A DNA stretch of 11,960 nt from Bryobacterales bacterium (lineage in GTDB: Bacteria > Acidobacteriota > Terriglobia > Bryobacterales > Bryobacteraceae). Location: the NCBI GenBank assembly GCA_025456495.1, contig JALOKO010000057.1, positions 1-11,960 on the forward strand, in the 5' to 3' direction. The notes below the pieces were generated by a model, which made no database searches, was not told the origin of the DNA, and was given only the letters and a program-made list of their open reading frames with translations. Shown in pieces: positions 6,930 through 11,960 of the stretch. Position 1 is the stretch's first letter, and the number at the start of each line of letters is the position of its first letter. The translations under genes were made by a program, and so were the position numbers.

Positions 6930-6973
6930 GCAGCCTCCCGGCGACGGGATTCCGGGAGGCTGCAGCGTTTATT
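6930..6973 (+). terminator. Strong hairpin after the TonB-dependent receptor
   Basis: Ten bases after the receptor stop a perfect 12-bp GC-rich stem forms: GCAGCCTCCCGG (6930-6941) with CCGGGAGGCTGC (6952-6963) around a 10-base loop. It is followed by AGCGTTTATT, a short imperfect T-run. This fits an intrinsic terminator or an attenuator that lowers downstream gene expression; the weak T-run argues for partial read-through. Confidence 0.7.
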
Positions 6974-7023
6974 CGTCACGCGGCCGCCAAAGTCCGCGAT
7001 TACGGTGAAAGGGGAACCTCCGG

Positions 7024-7977
7024 ATGCTGACACGACGACAATGGCTGCGTGCAGGCCTGACCGCCTCCATTGCGGCACAAGCGGCAAAGACGGCGGAAGC
7101 ATCCGCCGATCAGGAATCGGTTGCGTTCATTCATCTCACAGATCCGCATGTGATTTACCCGCCGGGAGTCCACCCGCGTTTGCTGGAAATGCGAAAGATG
7201 TTTGCCAGCACAATCGCTACGTTGCCGCAGGACCTGGACAGGATTCAGAGGGATGGCCTCGGCAGTTTTGCCTTCATCACCGGCGACCTGATTGACGTGT
7301 ATTCCTTCCTGGCCGCGGATGGTGGAATCGTAGATAACCAGGTAGAGGCGTTTTCGCGAATCGTAAACAACGCGCCTCTGCCCGTCTACTGCACCCTCGG
7401 AAACCATGACGTCCAGCATTACGGTGTTTACCAGGACAGGCTGTTAGCCGACCAAAGCGTGGTGGGACCAGCGCGGGCGGCATGGATTCGGCAGCTTCCC
7501 TGCTTTCAGTCGGGTGTCTACTATGCAATGCATCGCACTGTAGGCGGAGTGACTTACCGGATCGTCGCCCTGGATAACGGGTTCTACGGGCATCAGCCCT
7601 CGTATCTGCCGAAGCGCGAGGCCGCCTACACCTTTGGGCGCGGACAACTGGACTGGCTGCGTCGCATCTGCGCCGACGACCCGGCGGAACCCTTGGTTCT
7701 GGGAATCCACATTCCCCCTACCGGAGTGATGCTGGAGGAACTCACCGGCGCGCTGGGCAAGCGAACGGCGCCGACGGTGATGTTGGTGGGACACCTGCAC
7801 AACCGTCAGGATGTGACTGAGATCAAGACGGCCGACCTCACTCTGTATCGGGTGGACACTCCCGGCTATTGCAACAGCCGCGATCATTGGCGTCAAGTGC
7901 GGCTACTGGCTGACCGTATTCAGGTGGGAGCGGTTGGAAAGCCGGGTGAGGTGCAGCTAACCATCCCGCTTGGCTAA
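7024..7977 (+). CDS. Tat-exported calcineurin-like metallophosphoesterase
   Basis: A 317-residue calcineurin-type phosphoesterase with the complete two-metal set: DPH (D40, H42), GDLID (D88), GNHD (N127, H128), a lone His in GIHIPP (H229) and GHLHN (H257, H259). Such enzymes hydrolyse phosphomonoesters or diesters; the substrate is not evident. The N-terminus MLTRRQWLRAGLTASIAAQA is a typical Tat signal, so folding with metal occurs before export to the periplasm. The start at 7024 is supported by AAAGGGG about nine bases upstream and by immediate entry into the Tat motif. It follows the receptor and its hairpin on the same strand, with no clear promoter of its own, so low-level co-expression with the receptor is likely. 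It converges on the sulfatase gene, with 66 bases between stops. Confidence 0.88.
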   Translation: MLTRRQWLRAGLTASIAAQAAKTAEASADQESVAFIHLTDPHVIYPPGVHPRLLEMRKMFASTIATLPQDLDRIQRDGLGSFAFITGDLIDVYSFLAADGGIVDNQVEAFSRIVNNAPLPVYCTLGNHDVQHYGVYQDRLLADQSVVGPARAAWIRQLPCFQSGVYYAMHRTVGGVTYRIVALDNGFYGHQPSYLPKREAAYTFGRGQLDWLRRICADDPAEPLVLGIHIPPTGVMLEELTGALGKRTAPTVMLVGHLHNRQDVTEIKTADLTLYRVDTPGYCNSRDHWRQVRLLADRIQVGAVGKPGEVQLTIPLG

Positions 7978-8035
7978 CTATCAGCCGAACCGCCGCCTGT
8001 TGCTTTCCAGCGCCGCGCTCTCCGTCGCACCTAAG

Positions 8036-8052
8036 CCCGCACGCTAAGCGGG
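8036..8052. terminator. Small hairpin between convergent genes
   Basis: CCCGC (8036-8040) and GCGGG (8048-8052) form a 5-bp stem with a seven-base loop, spanning the sulfatase stop codon between the convergent phosphoesterase and sulfatase genes. No T-run follows on either strand. It could slow transcription from both sides, but the evidence is slight. Confidence 0.2.
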
Positions 8053-9501
8053 TCGCCGGGACGGACGATAGAATGGGTCAGCCGGATCGTACTCTGGATT
8101 CGGCCCGGGCGCCTCAGCTTCCAGCGACCCCATCCACGCGCGCAACTTGCGTTGCATGCTCGCAGCGCGCTTCGTTTGCCGGATTGCAAGATCCCTTTGC
8201 TCGCCAATGTCCGTGCGTAGGTTATAGAGCTCAGTGCGCGGGCCGATGCTGAGCTGGTAGTCGCGCTGAGGGTCAAGGTAATCGCCGAAGAAGTCGATCA
8301 GCTTGTAGTCCCCTTCCCGGATCACCGCACATGGCGTGGCGCCCCACTGAATGTCATAAAGGGGCATGTACCAATAGAGGGGGCGTGGCGCCAGCTTCCC
8401 GCCACGGAGCGCCGGCAGCAGGCTGAGGCCATCCAGAGGATGTGCAGTTTGACCGTTCGATGGCGGCGCAGACGCTCGGGCTGCTTCCAGAAACGTGGGA
8501 TACCAATCCACCACGTGAACGGGTTCGGCGGATACATGTCCTTCAGGGGTCACCCCGGGCCAACGGACGATGGCAGGAACACGAATCCCACCCTCGTACG
8601 GCGACCCCTTCCCCAACCGCAGAGGGTGGTTGTCAAACAAGGTGTCCACGCCACCGTTGTCCGATAGAAACACCACGATCGTGTTGTCGGCCAGGTTCAG
8701 CGCATCCAGCCGCGCAAGCAAGCGCCCGATGGAGGCATCCATATGTTCCAGCGCCGCCAGATAGGTGGCGTTGTGGATCCCGGTCTCGTGATAGCCGCGG
8801 CGGCGATACGTGGCCGAAAGCTCAGTCGGGGCCAGAACGGGGCCGTGGATTGTGTGGTGGCTGAGGTAGGCAAACCAGGGCCGGTCCTGATTGCGCTGAA
8901 TGAACGCGATGGTCTCATCGGTGAGCAGGTCAACGCCCTTATCGGTGCGGCTTTGGTATTCGGGAGGATCCTGGAGGGGCATGGAGTAATCGAAGCCGTA
9001 GTGCGTGGCGGCGTGCGGGTGCAGCAGGGTGTAGTAGCCATCCTCGTTTGTCGTGAGGTGCCATTTTCCCAGGATGGCTGTGGTGTAGCCGACATCGCGG
9101 AGAGCGGCGGCAATGGTGCGGGTGCCGCGCTCCAGATTGGCGCGATAGGATGGTTCCGTGAGCGGCGCCTTGGGATAGTTGTACGGCGGGATGACATGCC
9201 ACATGCGGTTTCTGGCGGTGTGCTGCCCGGTGAGTAGGCTCGCCCGAGTCGGTGTGCACTGCGGGGTGACATAGGCATCTGTAAAGCGCACCCCTTGTGC
9301 TGCCAGCCTGTCCAGGTTCGGCGTACGTGCATGTCGGCCACCGTAGCAGCGCACGGCAGTATAGCCAAGGTCGTCGGCCAGGATAAACAGAATGTTGGGC
9401 GGACGCTTCTTGGTGCTTGCTTGTGCTTGCAGCCATGGGGACACGGATGCCCCAGCAAGCGCCTTGGCAAACGCACGTCGGCTATAGGCGGCGGATGACA
9501 T
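8044..9501 (-). CDS. Tat-exported type I sulfatase (alkaline-phosphatase superfamily)
   Basis: A 485-residue arylsulfatase-A-like hydrolase. After a Tat signal (SRRAFAK within residues 7-13) comes RPPNILFILADDLGY, whose Asp pair (D43, D44) binds calcium. CTPTR at 82-86 is the CxPxR signature, and C82 must be converted to formylglycine. Further active-site elements are GKWH (K146, H148), HGP near 220, LSDNGG (D281, N282) and KGSPYEGG (K298). All expected catalytic residues are present, and length is normal. It would remove sulfate esters from glycans or other exported-side substrates. No formylglycine-generating enzyme gene is in the window, so maturation must be encoded elsewhere. The start at 9501 is chosen because the Tat motif follows directly and a -10 element ends six bases upstream; the longer GTG frame from 9582 adds an implausible N-terminus. 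The substrate cannot be told. Confidence 0.92.
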   Translation of the reverse strand: MSSAAYSRRAFAKALAGASVSPWLQAQASTKKRPPNILFILADDLGYTAVRCYGGRHARTPNLDRLAAQGVRFTDAYVTPQCTPTRASLLTGQHTARNRMWHVIPPYNYPKAPLTEPSYRANLERGTRTIAAALRDVGYTTAILGKWHLTTNEDGYYTLLHPHAATHYGFDYSMPLQDPPEYQSRTDKGVDLLTDETIAFIQRNQDRPWFAYLSHHTIHGPVLAPTELSATYRRRGYHETGIHNATYLAALEHMDASIGRLLARLDALNLADNTIVVFLSDNGGVDTLFDNHPLRLGKGSPYEGGIRVPAIVRWPGVTPEGHVSAEPVHVVDWYPTFLEAARASAPPSNGQTAHPLDGLSLLPALRGGKLAPRPLYWYMPLYDIQWGATPCAVIREGDYKLIDFFGDYLDPQRDYQLSIGPRTELYNLRTDIGEQRDLAIRQTKRAASMQRKLRAWMGSLEAEAPGPNPEYDPADPFYRPSRRPA

Positions 9502-9507
9502 ACAGGG

Positions 9508-9513
9508 AGTATA
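9508..9513 (-). promoter_or_regulatory. -10 hexamer six bases before the sulfatase ATG
   Basis: The minus strand reads TATACT-CCCTGT-ATG. TATACT is five of six to the consensus, and the usual six or seven bases from hexamer to start site place transcription initiation on the ATG itself. No Shine-Dalgarno exists, so a leaderless mRNA is the natural reading. No good -35 is seen. Confidence 0.45.
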
Positions 9514-9551
9514 TCCGGGCCGGGCCAAGCGGGCGACTTGCCGCAGAGGAA

Positions 9552-9575
9552 AGCTGCCCGATAGACAGCTGCCCG
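9552..9575. repeat. Direct repeat AGCTGCCCG x2 in the sulfatase/glycosyltransferase spacer
   Basis: AGCTGCCCG at 9552-9560 recurs exactly at 9567-9575, a 15-base period. It sits upstream of the leftward sulfatase promoter in the 247-bp divergent spacer. It may be a tandem protein-binding site, or chance. No gene was recognised in this spacer. Confidence 0.35.
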
Positions 9576-9670
9576 GAAGCACTATGCCAGGGGAAAGACT
9601 CTTCTGGTGTCGTCGTTCGGGGGTTGTTGCGATGCTGTTTTGCGTTGCTGACGCGACACAAAAGCCTTGA

Positions 9671-9679
9671 TGCTACACT
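9671..9679 (+). promoter_or_regulatory. Candidate extended -10 for the glycosyltransferase gene
   Basis: TGC-TACACT is an extended -10 with four of six matches in the hexamer. It would start transcription near 9686 and give a leader of about 60 bases. GCGACA at 9653-9658 is a possible poor -35 with a 15-base spacer. Confidence 0.3.
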
Positions 9680-9748
9680 GGGGAAGCGTCGCTTCGACTG
9701 CCAGCCAGCTGACGGAGTACTCAGCTTTGAAGGGTTAAGCTGTGCGCG

Positions 9749-10999
9749 ATGCCCTTAGCAATGCCACGGACTCTTGTCGTCACCGCATATCATTTTCCGC
9801 CTGAAAATGTCATCGGTGCGGCCCGTCCGGCGCGCTTCGTAAAATATCTCACCCGCAGCGGATGGAACATCCAGGTAGTAACTGCTGCTCCTGCATCTCC
9901 AGGGAACAACTATCTGGTCCATTCAGTGGAAGATCGATCCCGTGACTTCTTTAGTTCTTCCGAATCGGAAGCAATCACATTGCCCCCATGGCAGCGTTAC
10001 TCGGAGTTATTCCTTCGAAAATTCATCTTTCCCGGAGCTCCAGGGCTGACCTGGGCACTTACGGCATCCCGACTTTCAAGGAACATTCTCGAGCCTGCAA
10101 ACCCGAAACCTTGTGCAGTGCTCTCTACGTTTCCCCCACTGGCAGCCCATCTCGCGGGTTGGGCTTTAGCACGCGACCTTCAAGTCCCATGGATAGCCGA
10201 CTTTCGGGATCCCTTCCTACTAGACCAAGCCGGTTTGCTTTCCCGGATAAGCTACTTTTCTGCCTCACGGCTAGAATCCGTGTTCTTTCGAGAGGCAGCA
10301 GCAATCATCACAAACACGGAGGCGCTGGCAGACCTATATCGCCATAGATACCCAAAGTCCGCACATAAGGTATCAGTGATTTGGAATGGCTTCGACCCTG
10401 AGACCGCGCACGGTCCACTTCCCCTGCCCAAACGTTCGCGTCGCGTATTGAGCCATGTTGGGGTGCTTTACGGGGGCCGTAATCCGGTGGCGTTGATTGA
10501 ATCGTTCGAGCGCTTGGTCGCAGCCGGACATCCTCTCGCCTCTCAATGGCAAATCAAGCTTGCCGGACCGTTCTTTGGGAATGACGAGGATCAACGATGT
10601 ATTGAGCGGGGTGTCCAGCAGGGTTTCGTCACGACAGACTTTCGTAGCATTCCGCAGGCTGAAGCTCTAAAGATGAGTCAAGAATCAGATGGGCTATTGC
10701 TTCTACAGCCACAATCCAGAGTTCAGGTGCCAGGGAAACTGTTTGAGTATATAAATTATGGAAGGCCGATTCTTTCGTTATCGCCAGCAGGCTCTGCCGT
10801 TGATTGGCTTCTGGCAAAATGCGGAATACCTTACCTCAACATGCAGCCTGAGGAGCCGCAAGCGGTAAGTGATTCGAAACTAACGCAATACCTTGCCCTT
10901 ACCAGCGATCCCTCATCGCCCAGTCCGTGGTATGTAGAGAACTTCAACGCAGAGCACCAAGCCAGACAGCTCTCCACCATCCTGGAAAAGGTGATATAA
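9749..10999 (+). CDS. GT-B fold glycosyltransferase, GT4-like
   Basis: A 416-residue glycosyltransferase of the retaining GT-B, GT4-like type, cytoplasmic or membrane-associated. The N-terminal acceptor domain opens TLVVTAYHFPPENVIGAARPARF (about 8-30) and contains STFPPLAAHLAGW (about 126-138) and WIADFRDPF (about 148-156). The hinge and donor domain show VIWNGFDPE (210-218), HVGVLYGGRNP (236-246), IKLAGPFF and the donor-sugar site PGKLFEYINYGRPIL (328-342), where the Glu contacts the nucleotide sugar. It probably adds one sugar during O-antigen, exopolysaccharide or glycolipid assembly; donor and acceptor are unknown. ATG 9749 is followed by an in-frame ATG at 9761; AAGGG at 9730-9734 is rather distant from both. 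This part of the window looks less GC-rich than the receptor region. The gene converges on the wecB-like gene, which supports a polysaccharide locus. Confidence 0.85.
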   Translation: MPLAMPRTLVVTAYHFPPENVIGAARPARFVKYLTRSGWNIQVVTAAPASPGNNYLVHSVEDRSRDFFSSSESEAITLPPWQRYSELFLRKFIFPGAPGLTWALTASRLSRNILEPANPKPCAVLSTFPPLAAHLAGWALARDLQVPWIADFRDPFLLDQAGLLSRISYFSASRLESVFFREAAAIITNTEALADLYRHRYPKSAHKVSVIWNGFDPETAHGPLPLPKRSRRVLSHVGVLYGGRNPVALIESFERLVAAGHPLASQWQIKLAGPFFGNDEDQRCIERGVQQGFVTTDFRSIPQAEALKMSQESDGLLLLQPQSRVQVPGKLFEYINYGRPILSLSPAGSAVDWLLAKCGIPYLNMQPEEPQAVSDSKLTQYLALTSDPSSPSPWYVENFNAEHQARQLSTILEKVI

Positions 11000-11013
11000 G
11001 AGAATAGATATAA

Positions 11014-11030
11014 GCGGAACACAATTCCGT
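11014..11030. terminator. Weak hairpin between convergent glycosyltransferase and epimerase genes
   Basis: CGGAA (11015-11019) pairs with TTCCG (11025-11029) around a five-base loop, extendable by one G-U pair, in the 41-bp gap between two convergent stops. Neither side has a T-run. It may serve as a small two-way terminator; evidence is slight. Confidence 0.25.
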
Positions 11031-11040
11031 CTCGCTGATC

Positions 11041-11943
11041 TCACCAGACCTTATCCAACAGATTAACAACTCGTTCGGCAGTTTTCCCGTCCCAGCCTGG
11101 AATTGCTTGCGATAGCCGATAGTTGCCAGCCAAAATCGCGTCCACATGATCCTGTATCTGCTCGGGAGAACCAGGGATGAGGGTGTTTGTACCGAGGGCT
11201 ACAGTTACCGGTCTTTCTGTATTCTCACGCAAGGTAAGGCACGGAATACCTAAATAGCTAGTTTCTTCCTGGATTCCTCCAGAGTCAGTGATTACAACCG
11301 TAGCTCCTTTTTGGAGGCTCAACATTTCGAAATACGGGAGTGGCTCAACTATGTTGATATTTCCCTCCAGCCTCAGCACATTCAATTCATCCAGCTTTTG
11401 TTGTGTCCTGGGATGAGCCGGAAAAACGATTGGTAGTTTCGTTGCCACTCTCTCCAGTGATCGTGCAAGCGCCATTAGCCGCTCAGGATCGTCCACATTA
11501 CTAGGGCGGTGCAATGTCACAAGCGCATAGGGCACTTTTTCAAGCCCATACTTCGCTGGAGCGTTTGTGGTCGATGCAGCCTCCAGATGAGCGACCAACG
11601 AGTCAATCATGATATTGCCCACATAATGAACCCGATCTCCCTGGATGCCCTCTTTCTGCAGGTTAGTCATGCCATCCGGTTCACTAACTAGCAAAACATC
11701 AGAGACTGCGTCAGTAACGAGACGATTGATCTCTTCAGGCATCATACGATCCATGGAGCGTAGACCTGCTTCAAGGTGCGCGACAGGTATATGAAGTTTC
11801 ACGGCCGCCAGCGCGCATGCAACCGTTGAATTCACATCTCCGACAACAACAACTCCAGCTGGAGGACTGGGCAGGCCCAGCAAATATGTCTCAAAGGCTT
11901 CAAGAATTCGGCCCGTCTGTTGCCCGTGCGTTCCACCTCCATC
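11041..11943 (-). CDS. wecB: UDP-N-acetylglucosamine 2-epimerase (non-hydrolysing), N-terminus missing and frame broken near the edge
   Basis: About 300 C-terminal residues of a WecB-type epimerase, which interconverts UDP-GlcNAc and UDP-ManNAc in the cytoplasm for surface polysaccharide synthesis. Reading leftward from 11943: GGGTHGQQTGRIL, VVVVGDVNST (catalytic Asp at about 11838), HLEAGLRS and MPEEINR (acid residues), LVTLHRPSNVD (His), FPAHPRT, ITDSGGIQEE and LRENTERP (UDP site), ending in LDKVW. All catalytic positions seen are intact. Family members are about 360-380 residues, so some 70 residues should lie further right. However, a TGA occupies 11944-11946 in this frame, directly before the conserved GGGTHG. 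The neighbouring frame is open to the window edge, reading LYPHEMEV, which vaguely fits what should precede it. An indel at about 11925-11945 is therefore inferred, either a real frameshift or a sequence error. A TTG at 11883 is not a credible start, because homology continues upstream of it. Confidence 0.85.
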   Translation of the reverse strand, partial: DGGGTHGQQTGRILEAFETYLLGLPSPPAGVVVVGDVNSTVACALAAVKLHIPVAHLEAGLRSMDRMMPEEINRLVTDAVSDVLLVSEPDGMTNLQKEGIQGDRVHYVGNIMIDSLVAHLEAASTTNAPAKYGLEKVPYALVTLHRPSNVDDPERLMALARSLERVATKLPIVFPAHPRTQQKLDELNVLRLEGNINIVEPLPYFEMLSLQKGATVVITDSGGIQEETSYLGIPCLTLRENTERPVTVALGTNTLIPGSPEQIQDHVDAILAGNYRLSQAIPGWDGKTAERVVNLLDKVW

Positions 11944-11960
11944 TCATGGGGGTAAAGCTC

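Noticed and set aside
1..11960. Search for CRISPR, tRNA/rRNA, transposase, phage or toxin-antitoxin features
   Set aside because: No spaced repeat array, cloverleaf-like segment, integrase/transposase motif or small paired toxin gene was seen by eye in either strand.

Overview
The window is mostly one stretch of chromosome from a free-living, Gram-negative, moderately high-GC bacterium. The best guess is an Acidobacteriota member of the Solibacter/Bryobacter type. The evidence is a 1127-residue Oar-like TonB-dependent receptor with an N-terminal carboxypeptidase-regulatory-like domain, next to a Tat-exported sulfatase and a Tat-exported phosphoesterase. This placement is inferred from gene style; no marker gene is present. 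The first ~440 bases differ. They are far richer in GC (only 26 A/T in the first 120 bases) and carry the 5' end of a yicC gene that reads like a betaproteobacterial one. A ROK sugar-kinase gene loses its reading frame and its homology exactly where this GC-rich piece begins, so the left end is either an assembly chimera or a recombination junction.

Layout, left to right: partial yicC (minus, 1-280); truncated ROK kinase (minus, recognisable 445-825); a 390-bp spacer with a 17-bp tandem duplication; a DUF6528-like exported beta-propeller protein (minus, 1217-2143). A 227-bp divergent control region follows, with repeated GTGA half-sites and a possible ribosome-binding-site switch. Then come an AraC-family regulator (plus, 2371-3285), the large TonB-dependent receptor (plus, 3537-6920) with a strong hairpin after it, and an exported metallophosphoesterase (plus, 7024-7977). 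Next is a convergent type I sulfatase (minus, 8044-9501). After a 247-bp divergent spacer the theme changes to surface-polysaccharide synthesis: a GT4-type glycosyltransferase (plus, 9749-10999) and, convergent to it, a WecB-type UDP-GlcNAc 2-epimerase (minus, from 11041) whose frame breaks just before the right edge.

The central block (2.1-9.5 kb) can be read as a small scavenging island. The AraC protein may sense a ligand; the receptor would bring it across the outer membrane; the sulfatase and phosphoesterase would strip sulfate or phosphate outside the cytoplasm; the DUF6528 protein is an exported propeller of unknown role. There is no SusD partner, glycoside hydrolase or sulfatase-maturing enzyme in the window. 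The right-hand genes probably belong to an O-antigen or exopolysaccharide locus. No tRNA, rRNA, CRISPR array, transposase or phage gene was recognised. The most unusual signals are regulatory: two mutually exclusive hairpins at the DUF6528 start, clustered GTGA half-sites in the AraC divergent region, and -10 elements so close to ATG that leaderless transcription is likely.
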